64,000 nucleotides of DNA, from positions 13,916,930 to 13,980,929 of the forward strand of contig CM065325.1 in NCBI GenBank assembly GCA_033032175.1, given 5' to 3'. Source of the DNA: Saturnia japonica (Eukaryota > Arthropoda > Insecta > Lepidoptera > Saturniidae). The notes beneath the pieces are model-generated. The model ran no database searches and was not told the origin of the DNA. It was given only the letters and a program-made list of their open reading frames with translations. Positions 43,430 to 56,019 of the stretch are shown one piece after another. A program made the position numbers and the translations under genes. Each line of letters opens with the position of its first letter. The first letter of the stretch is position 1.

Positions 43430-43605
43430 TAGTTAACATGTGTATCTGTGTATCCGCCTGTGGCAACGTAGCTCCTAAAAGGCTGAACTGATTTTTATAT
43501 ACCTAGTTTTTCTTTTTGTAAGGTTGACTTTACCGAGAGTGTTCTTAGCTATCATTCAAGAAAATCTCTTTAGCAATTTGAAGATTATCAGCTCTTCTAT
43601 AGTTG
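43430..43605 (-). repeat. Family G fragment
   Basis: GTATCTGTGTATCCGCCTGTGGCAACGTAG, AGTGTTCTTAGCTATCATTCAAG and AAAATCTCTTTAGCAATTTG are inverse family G words. Confidence 0.6.
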
Positions 43606-43614
43606 ACAAGATAT

Positions 43615-43800
43615 GTTCCAAGGATTCACCCGTGTTAAAAAAACCATACAGATTTCGAACCCCCGTTATACCCCCTTTAGGTGTTGAATTTACGCCATAA
43701 TAATTATGTGTGTGCCAAATTGCATCCCAATCCGTTCAGTGGTTTGACATATGTGTTGATAGATCAGTCAGTTCGTCACGGCACAGTTTAACGGTGTCCT
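43615..43800 (-). repeat. Common lepidopteran dispersed repeat fragment
   Basis: TTCGAACCCCCGTTATACCC, TTTAGGTGTTGAATTTACG, GTGTGCCAAATTGCATCCCA and ATCCGTTCAGTGGTTTGAC are typical words of this repeat class. Confidence 0.5.
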
Positions 43801-43805
43801 TTTAT

Positions 43806-44150
43806 TAATATATTAAAGCGGAAGAGTTTTTTTGTTTGTGTGTTTAAACACGCTAATCTCTGGAACTACCAGTTGAATTCGAAAAAAATGTTTTCTTTAT
43901 GAGAGCCAGACTCTCGAGGAATAGTATAGACTAAAACTCTTAGCTAGCCTTAAACATTGATTTTTGTTACCGTAAGTCGGAAGTTGAGGCCCTCTCGAAT
44001 GGCTTTATCCGCATGCGCTGGTGTAATTTTTAATGATACAGAAATACAATGTTCCACAAAAATAATGGCCGTTAGTATATCTAAAAAAGTCGGCAATATC
44101 ATATAGCTATCACTTATAAATAAGCCACAATAAGGTATTATGTGACAAAG
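43806..44150 (+). repeat. Dispersed repeat family C, copy 2 (no SINE)
   Basis: ATTAAAGCGGAAGAG..AACACGCTAATCTCTGG, GAGAGCCAGACTCTCGAGG, AATGTTCCACAAAAATAATGG and CACAATAAGGTATTATGTG. It lacks the SINE present in 2958-3570 and so shows the empty site. Confidence 0.7.
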
Positions 44151-44479
44151 ATTTGTTGAAAATTAAAAAGTGATTTATAAGCATTATTTTTAGATACGGC
44201 ATATTAATCCTTACGAACAAAAGTTAATATATCATAAAGAAAATTTTATGGTGTTATATTTCGCTATTTACAGCATGCCATTTTGTCACATAGTTTAGGA
44301 GATAATAAAAAAAAAATTGTTCTTACGGGAAGAACAATTATGATATGATATGATGAAACCGCGGGGCACAGCTAGTATGTATATATTTAGATTAGATAAA
44401 TAGATATGAGCATTTTCCATAGATCTCATCGAGTCGACATTTGGTATTATATTACTTCAATATAACAGTAGAACATGAC

Positions 44480-44640
44480 AACCTTGATTTAATGCTGCAT
44501 CATACTCTGGAATCTGTAGGATACCTAACGCCTCACCAACTTATATCAGTGATATCATCTTTGGACCCATAGGAATGGCCTCATTGAATGGTTTACGTAA
44601 CTTGTGTCTGAGGTTTCTTAAATATTCAATTTACCTAGTT
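44480..44640 (-). repeat. Family G fragment
   Basis: AATGCTGCATCATACTCTGG, AATCTGTAGGATACCTAACG, CATAGGAATGGCCTC match the inverse of family G. Confidence 0.6.
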
Positions 44641-45204
44641 GTATGTCGCGTTTTATGATCAACTAGTGTATATTGAGCCGTCGCGTCGAGAGGTTTCAAG
44701 CCGGAATGACAGTGAAAACTGGCGATGGATTCCCGATTTCTCGGTGGTCGTCATTGTTTCTGGATCGTACTTTTCTTACCATTAAGTAAAGTGTCCTCAT
44801 TTAATGAATATAAAAAAAAAAAAAACGTTAACAACCAAAATGTGCATAATAATGGTTTTAAATATGACTACTTTTGAGACAGTAACGCTATCTTAATTTC
44901 AGTGGAACTCTCAGACGGTTTTATTTTACGATTTTTTTATAAAGCGATATCTTCTGACTCAGTTTTACTTCATATTTTTAATATGTAGACGCGTATAAAG
45001 AGGAACCTTAAAATTTATTGAAAAATATTTAATACAGTGTAGTGGCAGCTTAATAAAGATTTATAAACTAAGTGAGCCACATTTTTAATAAATTGTTCAA
45101 TATTATTATTTGATATAAATATGTATTATTGTTATTATTAGTATTTTTTCCCTTTCTCCTTATAATAATATAAATTTTGTTTATTACATTAATTTTTTGA
45201 GGCA

Positions 45205-45480
45205 ATTATGGCTCAGTTATAGCGTATACGGAACGGACATCGCGTCGATCGACGTGAGTTCGAATCGCTGCAATGAGCCTGAACTTTCGTTGAAGGAAAA
45301 TATCATGATGAAACCATAGAATGGTAGTTGGGCATTTTCTAATTCCTGTTTGGCTAGCTACCACCCTTAAGTTGTAAATCTGTCGCCAAGCACCAATAAG
45401 AGCCAGTCTTCCACTAGGCTTAGAGTGCTGCCATCTTTGTCTACATCGTCACTTAAGATTAGGTCAGGTTGTGACCACAA
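45205..45480 (+). mobile_element. MTJ-type SINE with readable tRNA-like head
   Basis: The head near 45210-45275 has ATGGCTCAGTTATAGCG (near box A) and GAGTTCGAATCGC (near box B). It is followed by GAGCCTGAACTTTCGTTGAAGG, GGTAGTTGGGCATTTTCTAATTCC, GGCTAGCTACCACCC and ACTAGGCTTAGAGTGC. This copy fixes the family's orientation. Confidence 0.7.
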
Positions 45481-45589
45481 CGACAGAATCTATAACGATT
45501 TTTAAAAAGTTTTTTCATAAATTTACAAGCTATCCTTATGTGTAGGTAGTGTAAGTATGGATAATATTGTTTACTTAAAATATAATACG

Positions 45590-46545
45590 GGCTTGTTACT
45601 TTTTACTTCAACACCAGAGACAAGGTAAACTTGTTTTACCTTATCTCTGCTATCACTAAAGAACAAGTTCCAAAATTTTAATATCTTAACTTTGTCACCC
45701 CAATACATTCTTGATAATTTTGTGTATATTTGTAAGATTTTGTCAAAGACTATCACAATTTTGATACTAGAAATAGACATAAGTCGTACCGTGTTTTTGA
45801 CTTAGTTAGACAAATAAATACGGCGTTTGGTTCTATAATATCCCAAAGCACATTACTGATTTACCGGTCAATGAGTTCAAGGACCATGTCAAGCGGGTTT
45901 TACTGTCAAAAGGTTATTATAGGGTGGATCATTATGTGAATGATAGTGATGTCTGGAAATGATTCCCTATATGTGCTTCTCCTACATTATTAATATTATT
46001 TATGTTTATTATTTTTATTTCGTAAGGCACAAATACAGGTAAGAGATCAAATTATAATAATAACTTAAATCTAAATACCACTTTAAATCTGTTAACCTAT
46101 GACATATGTGCACAACTTCCATTGTTAACAAGTACTGTTTATAGTAAATGGACGATGAAAATACAACAATTAAATAGAAAGAATTAAGTTAAGTGAGTCA
46201 GTTTTTAAATTTAGGAAGACTGGTGAAAAATATGTTGTATATCGCATACACATTCTATTAATGGGACTATTCTCCGATACATTGTTGCTACAGGGGGTAA
46301 CGCTAAACAATTGTTGATGCCTTGCGAAACGGTTGGACACTTTTATATTGTGTTTATCCAACAATTCACTACCAGGAGTACCATTTGATATTTTGTGAAG
46401 CGTACATTTGTTAAGTTCAAAAAATAAGATAAACCCGATCGAGTTTCTTGCCGGCTCTTATAGATAACAGATGTTTTACGAACTGGTAGTACTATGTTGA
46501 TATTCATAAGTGCCTTTTTGGGCCCTAAATTGAATTAAGAATTTT
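45590..46545 (+). mobile_element. CR1-like LINE 3' part, decayed
   Basis: Near 45650-45720 the sequence reads as a worn copy of the region after the RT (AAGAACAAGTTCCAAAATTTT, ACCCCAATACAT), like 27560-27620. Then comes the ORF end GACCATGTCAAGCGGG and GGTTATTATAGGGTGGATCATTATG near 45890, and the 3' UTR AACCCGATCGAGTTTCTTGCC at 46434. Unrelated AT-rich DNA may be inserted between 46000 and 46420. Confidence 0.6.
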
Positions 46546-46549
46546 TTGA

Positions 46550-47990
46550 GGTGAATACGTCTTTAAATTTGCTTCCATAGTGGGAGGCAATTTAAAAAAC
46601 GAATGAAAGCAAAATCAAGGAATAGAGTTTGGTGTTGCAGCTACATATCTGTCACCTCCATACAAAATTTAATTATACCGCTGGATAGCTAAAGGATCAA
46701 AGAATTTGTTACATTAAGTGAGAACTGTGACGGATCGCGCGCGGTGGAGGGGGAAGCGCCGCCATTTTGAGGACATTTTACTGCGTTTTGAGTTTTCCAT
46801 ATAGTATAACTTTTGACTCTGAGAAGTTAAGATGTCCGTTTAAGTTTCAATAGTTAGCTCTCGTCAAAATCTATATAGCTTACATATATAAATATTAGTG
46901 TGAAATAGTTACAGTGAATATATATGTAGGATGTATGACAGAATGATTTTTGCTTACAAAACTTTAAATATCTATGGTATGTTTTATTGGTTGTTAGAGT
47001 TGTTAGAGTGAAAGACGATGTAAAAGAGACGACGTTATGAACGAGCCAAGAGTGTGAGTGAACAATATGATATATGAATGAAAGGGGTAGGAAATAGGAA
47101 GAAGGAGGACGGGGGTTCTGTGACGACGTTAGCGGTGTTAAAACGTGTTTTAATAAGATTTGTATATTTAAGATTAAGAGTGTGATTATTAGTTAACCAC
47201 TAGAGTACCGATACATAATATTTTATACCACACCCACAATCTCACATATATGGTGTTAAAATAATATAAAAGAATGAAAAATATATAAATGTCGGCCTAT
47301 ACGCGTCAAAAGTCCAAATACAGAGATCATAATCGGTTGGAAAAGGTTTCTCCAGAGAAATGGAGTGTAGGGAACTTAAAAGAATGAATGCGGCCGAGCC
47401 TATCGACGACGGTTCTTAATTATAATTATTTGTTTACTTAATTTCTTTTCTGAACCCAACAAAAGGAAATAGTTGCCATCATAAACAAAACATGAAAACA
47501 TGATTATGAAATACATAAAATAGCGTATTTTGTATAGAAAATATTACCCATTACGTAAACGTATTCATGTACAACAAATGACCGTGTCCATTGCAGAGCC
47601 CACATGCAATTTTGATTTTGATTCCATAGATTGACTTCATAGATCCATAGATTTTGTTGTCCAATAACATTGACATTTACTCGTCGTGAGACTAATGTGA
47701 TAGATCGTATCGCTGTATACAGATTTATAGACATTAACATATTTGATGGTACGTAATACGCTGATCGAGTAACCAATATTGGAGGGACATCGCTTTGTAT
47801 AGCATTTTACATAATGTGATTTACGTACAAATATTTTTTTACATCACTCGTTGGCTGCTGCGGTCCGTGTGTATGCATAATAAAATGCGTGAATGAGAGA
47901 ATATTGTTTTTTTTTTTTTGTTATATCTAGTTACAGTAGCTGGGCAAAGTTACAGAAATGTAATTAATTGCATGCACAATAATTGTATTA
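46550..47990. other. No gene seen
   Basis: The stretch holds a GC-richer patch at 46730-46790 (GATCGCGCGCGGTGG..GGGGAAGCGCCGCCATTTTG) and a purine-rich block at 47020-47130. Neither is recognised. The open frame at 47504-47776 has no domain. Confidence 0.35.
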
Positions 47991-47994
47991 TAGT

Positions 47995-48260
47995 TAAAGG
48001 AAGGTAGGGCACAGAATTTTTTTTTTAACTGTTCTTTCTTCCTGGGGTAACCCGACTGCTGGAATACCTCCACGCTACGGAAGATATTGGCTAAATAACT
48101 TTGTGCTATGTTTCTGTGATGAGTAGGGTTTCTAGAGCTCCTTGGGGCAGGGGGGCAACTCGCTACTGATACCTTTGGTATTACAAGCGTCCATAGGCTA
48201 CGTTAGCCGCTTACCATCAGGCGGATCGTATGCTTATTTGCCACCTTTTTAGTATAAAAA
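47995..48260 (+). repeat. Dispersed repeat family F, copy 2
   Basis: AAGGTAGGGCACAG, CCGACTGCTGGAATACCTCCACG, TGATGAGTAGGGTTTCTAG, GCGTCCATAGGCTACG and CGCTTACCATCAGGCGGATC. Confidence 0.7.
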
Positions 48261-48369
48261 GGTCAGTATAATCGAAAACCAACAAAAATCAAATCAAAAA
48301 TATTTTACTAAATTCAGGCCCTAAACTTATGAACACTTAGGTATTATGTACGTACATAGTACGTAGTAC

Positions 48370-48600
48370 TTTTGTTGAAGTCGGTTAAAAAGATGGCTGG
48401 TTAATATTCGAATGTATATTTTTTTATGTATGTTCAGCCATAACTTCTTTGTTTATTAACTGATTTGGATGATTCTTTTTCTGTTGTATAGTGGATACCT
48501 CAAGGGTGGTCCCATTTCAATTTCATTGGCATTGGACCTTCAATTTCGAAGATACACAAGTGAACACTTCAAAATCATTAAAGTTCGATTTCTTTTTTGT
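48370..48600 (+). repeat. Dispersed repeat family D, best copy
   Basis: GTTGAAGTCGGTTAAAA, ATGTTCAGCCATAACTTC, GGATACCTCAAGGGTGGTCC, ATTTCATTGGCATTGGACC, TTCGAAGATACACAAGTGAAC and CAAAATCATTAAAGTTCG define the family. Confidence 0.7.
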
Positions 48601-48777
48601 TAAAAATTTTACTGTGTTGAAGTGAGTTAAAAATAGTTTTATTAACAGTTATAATTCGTATTGAATATAGGTTTAAAAATACTTAGGTAAGTGTATTGTG
48701 TTTTAAACGCTTTTTATCATGGAACTTTAGATCTTTTGCAAACACAACATAAACATATCACAAATACAAGCTTGTGT

Positions 48778-49085
48778 TTTGGGATCTTGAAGTGATATGT
48801 TGAAGTTTTTATTTTAAATTAATTGACTTTGGTTTCTGACCCTAAATTATGTAATATTGGTGGTGTTTTGCATGGTTTAGTTTGGTTATTGTCCATTATT
48901 GAACTGGATTATAAATATAAACTGGAAGCATACATTTTGAGCTGTCATAAAAATCCTCTAGATAGTTCCGAGAATAGAGCCACCATCTTGTTAGGATACT
49001 GAATGGTCATAACACAGGACACTATATTTACTTGATAATGGTAGTAAAATGGTCTTCAATTAAAAGGACTATTTGCCAAGTTAAA
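48778..49085 (+). repeat. Repeat family B, copy 3
   Basis: TTTTGGGATCTTGAAGTGATATG, TAATATTGGTGGTGTTTTGC, GAGCTGTCATAAAAATCC and AGAGCCACCATCTTGTTAGG. Confidence 0.6.
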
Positions 49086-49089
49086 TAGA

Positions 49090-50875
49090 AGAAAAAGAAA
49101 TACAAGCTTTAGACATTGTATGTACATTTATATAATTTACCTAATAAAAAATGTGTTTTGTTTTTTCTGTGAATATTACTCGTAATAATAATCAAAAGCA
49201 CTTCATACAAATTGACAACTCAGGACACTCGGGTAATGAACCCTAAGTTCGCTCCATTTGTCAATAGAGAAAAAAAAAAAAACAAAATAAAATTTACGAG
49301 TGCGAATAAACGCGTGAACGGACTGAACAAAACCACCTCCTCTTTGTTTTTCCACCCTACACACCTGAGGAGGTGAATGAATGCAAATTGTCGGGGCACT
49401 CTCTTTGGGGCGCCCTCTAAACGCTGACACTCGAAACCTGTTATTCCCGTTAAAGTGTTCGTATTAATTCATCTGTTTTTTTTTTTAATGCAGATGTATT
49501 ATTTTGTTTAAGTTCATTTTTATTAAAATTTAATAAACGTGAGCAAAACGAGCATGCCGTAATAAACACAAGTATTTTAACACCGGCCACATACAAAATT
49601 GTTAACCTACGCAGTCACGCCTGCACTGAAAAACCTCTCCGTTACACCGTTCAAACCTACATATCTAAACGGTTTTGCCTCCAGAAACCACTAACATGAT
49701 GCCGGACGGACGCCTCACCCATGACCCAATCAAAGATGCATTCCCGAATATTACTTTATACGAGATGTTTAACATCGTTTCTACGAAATCGATGTATATA
49801 CTAGATACAACGGCCGGAAAGTAAAGGCGATCAAAATCACAAATTAGATTTTGTAAAATCGCGTTTTTTAAGTTTGTGTATCCGTTCCGTATTTTTATTA
49901 GGTATGTTTTACCACAAATCTTTTTCTATATTAGTTTTATTAATGAAATGGAATGTACCTGTCCAGTAATCTACCTGAACGCAAATGCTCTATCAAAAAC
50001 GCAGTACGTTTGAATCTCGTACAACCTACAAACCGCTCTGAGCGTAACTGCGTTGAAAAAAATTATAAAATTTGTAAAAATCTCTAGAAAACCGTAATAA
50101 AACCTAGTACCAGTGTAGACTAGTGCCTTGTTAAGAAGATCAGCGACCTAAGTCACAAACTTAGCCGGGGTACCCCGAAGAAGAGGATCACCGTGTGCGG
50201 GTGAGTGGTGGATACATATCCTCATCATTTCATTTCCTATACAGTATCTCTTTATTAAGTGGAATAAAGCAGACAGAACTACAAGTTAATTAATATAGAT
50301 AAACCAAGACCTACAATTAGAAAATAAATAAAATCTGGCTACATACGGAATACATTAGTATATTAAAAAAATGCCTTAAATAAAACTCTATAAAAACGGA
50401 TATAAAATAGGCAATCTACAATTCACGCTGTTGTTATTCAAGCAATTGCCTCTTTTACGCACAAAGGTTAATGCCGATACGGCGATTGCTCAAAAAACCC
50501 TCGGAGCAATCAACGGAATTGGCCAATAGACCTAATGTAGTGACATTAACCCGAGAACTGCTAAAAGGGAGTTGGCGTGCGATCGTAAATTCTGACCAGA
50601 GCGTATGTATTGAATACGCTGTATTCATGGAGATAACGTTATATGCAAGGGTATAAATAATTTACTCTAATATATTATGTACTTTTTTCCACCACCATAC
50701 ATACAATTATATTAGTGGTATTTCTACCATCGGCACATCTTACTGTCACAATGAACAGTACGTACACTTCAAATTGTGGTTGAGAATGTACGCAGCCATA
50801 CAAATCAATTGCACATTGTCTTTAGTAATATCGTCAATATAATATGTTAGTATCAAAAAATTAAAATCAAAATAT
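49090..50875. other. No gene supported
   Basis: Mostly AT-rich. Mixed-composition segments at 49360-49440, 50140-50210 (GGGGTACCCCGAAGAAGAGG) and 50460-50655 are not recognised. The open frame at 50471-50656 (plus, 61 codons) has no domain and no flanking splice signals that I trust. Confidence 0.35.
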
Positions 50876-50879
50876 TTTA

Positions 50880-51130
50880 TTTATTTACCGGTTCGGAAAA
50901 CATCCCAGCCATAGAAAAGAACCGACAAGAAACTCGATCGGGTTTATCAACATCTTATTTTCTTTTTTTAATTAATTTTTACAATATTTCATTATACACA
51001 GTTATTATTATTTTCAGTAGATGTACAGAGAGGGAATCACATCCAGACATAACCATCATTTACGGAATTAGCATATAAATAAAACTTGCATAACATGATT
51101 CTTGAACATTATTATTATCCGGCAAATTTA
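50880..51130 (-). repeat. CR1-like LINE 3' end
   Basis: GGTTCGGAAAACATCCCAGCC, AACCGACAAGAAACTCGATCG, AGTAGATGTACAGAGAGGG and AATCACATCCAGACATAACCATC are the inverse of 18000-18290. Confidence 0.7.
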
Positions 51131-51139
51131 TAAAACCTT

Positions 51140-51215
51140 AGACCCCCCAAAATATTGACATTGTCATTGAACGAAAAGTGACAGCAAGTGATGCAGATAA
51201 TACTCATTGTTTAGG
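51140..51215 (-). repeat. Dispersed repeat, inverse of 20050-20135
   Basis: CTTAGACCCCCCAAAATATTGACATTG and ACGAAAAGTGACAGCAAGTGATGCAG. Confidence 0.65.
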
Positions 51216-51289
51216 TTTATGAATAATGCAAATGTCAAACAGAAAATATTCTATGATCAAAAAGTCGCTGGTCGAATTTCGACCTTAGG

Positions 51290-51600
51290 GCGGTCGCTAG
51301 TTAGGTTAGGTTTAGCGTTATGGCCACAATTTCATCTGATATTAAGTGGCACGCGAAGTTTAGTGGAAAAACTGTCTGTCAAGTGCAGCTGCCAAAACAG
51401 ACCTATTAGTGGTTGGCGACAGATTTTCAACTTGAGGGTGGTAGCTACTCAGGCGGGCATTAGAAAGTACCCTACCACCATACTATGGTTTCATCACGAT
51501 GTTTTCCTTCACCGATAACTGAGGCTCATTCCATGGATTCGAACTCAGGTTGATCGACGCGCAAATAATTCTTTGGTACATGCTGGAGCTCAAACCTACA
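51290..51600 (-). mobile_element. MTJ-type SINE, long copy
   Basis: GGTTTAGCGTTATGGCCACAATTTCATC, CTGTCAAGTGCAGCTGCC, GGTTGGCGACAGATTTTC, AACTTGAGGGTGGTAGCTAC, CATCACGATGTTTTCCTTCACCG and GGATTCGAACTCAGGTTGATCGACG. Confidence 0.7.
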
Positions 51601-51604
51601 ACAT

Positions 51605-52340
51605 CGACTCGATATTCCGTCAAACTACTGGATCAACAGGATTTTATACGAAATCTAACATAACATCAACTATTTCCTCAAACTTTCACATGAATATGAA
51701 GCCGTACTTCATGATCAAATAACCCAAAGCCCTACAAAAAAAAACCTTTAATCGTAAAGAAATCTCGGCACAAATCCTTCATACGGTTCTTAAATGCACA
51801 TTGAAAGGAAACCCCTTACCAACGTGCACCTAAATCCCGGTTTAGTGAACGGGATGTGGAACAAAAAACGCTAAGCCCGGATTAGTAGTGGCCTCGTGTG
51901 GGACTCGTGATATTTCTGAGGGTGAAAGCATTGAGGGCAGCGGTGCGAGTTGTGGTCGCAATGTTAGCGAATTAATAAACAAATTAAAATTATATATCAC
52001 AATATCGTAATCACATTTTTTCTTTGTAATGTTTAAACTCAAAAACTACAAGACCGATTTAAAAAATTCTTTTACTAGTATAAAGCTACAGTATCAGCGA
52101 GTAACACATGCTATATTATAATTAGACAAATTAATTTATTTCTTATAAAATATCGATAGTTTTACACAAAGTATAAAAAACTTGACTTCATGGGTTCGTT
52201 AGCGATATATATTGTAAAATATATACTACTAAGTGAGCATTCCAGTTTTAACACTGGAAAATGTCACTCGGGTAAATGTTTTGTACCATAAAACCTATAC
52301 TTATCTTTGCCATTTGTTTTATAGTAACTCAGCAAATTAA
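51605..52340. other. No gene seen
   Basis: AT-rich, no supported feature. Confidence 0.4.
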
Positions 52341-52349
52341 CGGTGCTAT

Positions 52350-52930
52350 CCCTAAAGGTAAGCGCAGTACAATTCAAATACAACAGCAACCACCAAGTTC
52401 CCCCATTTACAATCTATTGCCAGTCACCGCCGACTTGCCAACCTGCTTATATATATCTACACGAACACTTTGGGCGGGAGATTGTTCCACAGATCCACGT
52501 TACCGCAAAGATAGACATAGAGAACTTTTTAGTTCATGCCGATATTGGAGGTTACTATAAAACTGCTATTTCAAAAACCCACATGTTGTGAGTTCGGGTG
52601 TGAAACCGTCGCACCCTGTTCCGGATTCCGAGTCTCCAAGTTGTAGTGGAGATGACACACCCGATGTAATCCCTCGAGTTGAGGTCGCTGCGTATGTCCA
52701 CACCCAGGATATTGAGGCTGTCACGCATTACTAGCGATATTTCTGAAGAATGGGAAGGGAGACTTTTTCGAAGAAAACGCACACATCTGAGTTTTCCTGG
52801 CAATGAACTTACCCGAGTTACTCGCTCTCCATGTAGATACGTGGTGGAAGGATTGGTTAAGTTCAATGACAATTTTCTTCTAGACCGCATGTGGACTTGC
52901 TGTACCCATGAATGGTGCTGTTATTGACGG
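52350..52930 (-). pseudogene. Non-LTR retrotransposon RT C-terminal region
   Basis: The minus-strand frame 52890-52555 includes N-P-S-T-T and SLNILGVDIRSDLNSRDYIG, the 'ILGV.I..DL.....I' motif after the RT catalytic box. Below 52550 another frame gives DLWNNLPPKVF, the closing motif. The stretch between the motifs is deleted, as are the catalytic residues. Related to the tails at 10585 and 35610. Confidence 0.65.
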
Positions 52931-53034
52931 ATACAGAAATAAAAGAATAAAATATAGACATAGACAAAGTTTTTTTTGTATTAATCTTTAAGAAAATATT
53001 AAAATCGATTTAGTTTTGGATGAGGAAACCGGGG

Positions 53035-53215
53035 AATCCTACTAATATAATAAATGTGTGTATGTTTGGATGTTTGTTACTCAATCACGCTAAAACGGCT
53101 GAATATATCTCAATGAAATTTGGCAAACCGATGGTCTATGACTTGAAATAACACATAGGGTAATTTTTATCCCGGTAAAAGCCATAGTTTAACCAGTGTT
53201 ATCCTACAAATATAA
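53035..53215 (+). repeat. Common lepidopteran repeat start
   Basis: CCTACTAATATAATAAATGTGTG, TGTTTGTTACTCAATCACGC and AAATTTGGCA form the typical 5' words of a frequent repeat. A shorter second piece begins near 53208. Confidence 0.6.
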
Positions 53216-53219
53216 TAAA

Positions 53220-54080
53220 TGGAAAGTTTCTATATTTATTACTCAATCAAGCAATAACAATAGATTTTTGTTATAATGTGTTATTCAAATGAATTGCCAA
53301 CTGCATTCCGTTTTAATTTAGTGTTAAGTAACTAATTATCATAAAATATCCTAAATATATTACATAATTTGATTATATATGTACAAAAACCAAAATTAAC
53401 TTTTTATATCCGCATCGAATCCGTTGAGAATTTAAAACGCAAAGATGATTTTTCAATTACTTATTTTGTAACAATTTCTGTAAGAATACAAAAAATCTCT
53501 CTCAGATACTGACAAAAAATTGGTTATAAGTTCGAACCAGCATAGCATGCGCTACGGATATGTCGACATTTTGATTTGAAAAATTACCGATGTGTTATTT
53601 TAATCTGTTTTTGATAAAAACCAATGGCCGTGAACAAATGGAAGGATTTAAAATGAGTCACAAAATAAAACAACAAAAACGAATTCTTTGCGAATATTTT
53701 CATTTATTTTCATTCATCAATAATGTTAATTTAGTGAAAACATTCCGACAGTTAGAAAGAATTTATTTACACATTTCAATAACATACGAACCAATTTACA
53801 AATATTATCTATTATTATTATCGTATAATAATAAAATTATTATCTAGCAACACAACAGGATATTAAATATCCTATGAAAATTATAATCGCTGATATAAAA
53901 TTGTAACTAATGTTTTAGTACTTTGTAATTGAATACATTCCCCATTGTCTTAATCGATGATTGTATTATTATTATTTAGTAATTTAGTTATTCACATTAA
54001 ATAGTATAATTGGCTACATTTAATGAAACTAAGTGCGAGAGAAGTTTGACAGAAAAATAATTAAAGTTGCCATGTAATTT
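53220..54080. other. No gene seen
   Basis: Very AT-rich. The open frame at 53590-53847 is low complexity and unsupported. Confidence 0.4.
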
Positions 54081-54084
54081 CTAT

Positions 54085-54290
54085 ATTTTTTAACCGACTT
54101 CAACAAAGGAGGTTTTTTAAATGGTCATAAGTTCTTTGTTTATGGACCAATTGGGATGATACTTTTTTATTGTATAGGGAATACCTCAAGGGAAGTTTCA
54201 TTTTAATTTCATTGGTATTGGATTTTCAACTTCGAAGATACACATGGGAACTCTTCAAAATCACTAATATTGGGTTTCTTTTTTGCCAAA
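54085..54290 (+). repeat. Dispersed repeat family D
   Basis: ACCGACTTCAACAAAGGAGG, GGGAATACCTCAAGGG, TTTCATTGGTATTGG, ACTTCGAAGATACACATGGG and CTCTTCAAAATCACTAATATTG. Confidence 0.65.
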
Positions 54291-54299
54291 AAATGTCTT

Positions 54300-55735
54300 G
54301 TTGTAATTAAAGCCACTGTAAATTGATTTATACAAATAAAAAGCAGTCTGTATATACATATGTACTCCACTTCAGAAGTTATAAAATAAAATATCTCCAA
54401 AATTTTTATACTGTGTGCCATCAATATGATGAAGTCAGGCATTCATTAAATTCATTTTAATGACATTTTTTTTTAATTTGAATGGAATAATGTCAATTTA
54501 TACACCGTTAATTTATTATTACAAAATTTAAAAAATAAGCAAAAAGAATTCAAATTATTATGATTAATGTCTAATTTCATCATGTAGTATTGTCGTGACA
54601 TGATCCCTGCACATCTCTCAATTTACCCTCTACTAAATACGACAAAGGAACAATAAAAAAAATCTAATACTTTTACTATCACTTGTATAGGATCGGCTTT
54701 GTTTAAAATATATCAATCGTTGAATTACATTAAAAGAAAATCTGCTAAGATTGGATTAATAAATTAAACCACTAAAACGGGAAAAACCGTCTAACTTAAT
54801 AATATTATTTTAATTGTTCTAAAGTTTACAGCGCTTCACACAAACTGAATCACCTGTCACGTTCAAACAATTGCTTTCGGCGTTTACAGTAGGCTCAATG
54901 TACTTTTGAAATAAAGGTTTCATCAAATTATGACGGGGCTTTCAAAAGAAGAAGAAAGTAATGATGTCGTACGATATTTCAAAGACAAACATTTCTGATA
55001 ATATGATGTACGGTGAAAAAATAAAAGCAGTGTTTATTAAGAATTTTCTATGTTAAAATCACTGAGTTTTACACTTTTTAATGCTTTAACAATCCTTGAA
55101 AATAGCAAGACAATTTTTGAACAAAAATCAATTACAGTAATTTTGAACAGTTCCCTTAAGTAGCTAACTTGTGTTGAAGCCAGTTAAAAAATGCAACACA
55201 TTTTGATTCGGCCAAAAGTGAAATAAAACTAATAATTACTTATATTCGATTGTATAATTATAGAAGATAATTATTTTGTAAGAGACTTTTATTAAATATA
55301 AAGAAAAATTATGATTTTTCTAATGCATCTACAAAGCACTCTGCACTTAGTGTATTCTCCGAAACTCATTTATTTCGGCCATTTATCAACTTAATTTACA
55401 AATGGGACCATAACTGCGTGTTAAAAGAAAGATATATACATTGTTTAATATAATATTATATACATAACTCTTAATGGACAAATAATACTACCTATCAATG
55501 TACTCAACTTTTCTGTTCATCTTTTGTTTATGAATGAATCTGAAAAAATCATTGTCTATAATGTGGTTTGAACATAATAAAAACGTATATTGTTAAGTAA
55601 CTTAACGCGTGCTTAAAAAACTACAATCTAAACGATGGCGTGAATCATTTACAAAAACTCTTAAAATTAACATAATAGTATAGAAAAAAACCAAGAAATC
55701 AATGAACTCTGATTTAATATATAAAATCAAATATA
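54300..55735. other. No gene seen
   Basis: Very AT-rich with no supported feature. Confidence 0.4.
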
Positions 55736-55739
55736 ACGG

Positions 55740-56015
55740 AAATAATAATAATATTTTTTTCATCATACTTGCAACAGCGTCATATGCAGGCTATCTTGGG
55801 TGTAACCCCCTAAATAAAACCCAAGTGCCTTTTTTTGCGCTAACGCCCTAGGGCGTAGGTAATGGCTTTTGCAATTGATTCCAATTTTTTTTACAATCCA
55901 TTTGGCTGTATGTATCTTGCGCTTTTTACGTTTCTGAACGCAACATATTCGTATTATATATAGGACACTAGTCCGCCAATCGTATAAAACATACTCACTC
56001 TTCGCAAATTTTGTA
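55740..56015. repeat. Dispersed repeat family E, copy 2
   Basis: Matches 16070-16345 in the same orientation with short indels. GTAACCCCCTAAATAAAACCC and TTTGCGCTAACGCCC are the most conserved words. Confidence 0.6.
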
Positions 56016-56019
56016 ATTG

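Noticed and set aside
43155..43436. A 93-codon host gene
   Set aside because: No domain, no splice context, no known motif, and repeats on both sides. Not distinguishable from chance.
50471..50656. A 61-codon host exon
   Set aside because: Composition is balanced and it looked plausible, but no acceptor/donor pair or partner exon could be supported.
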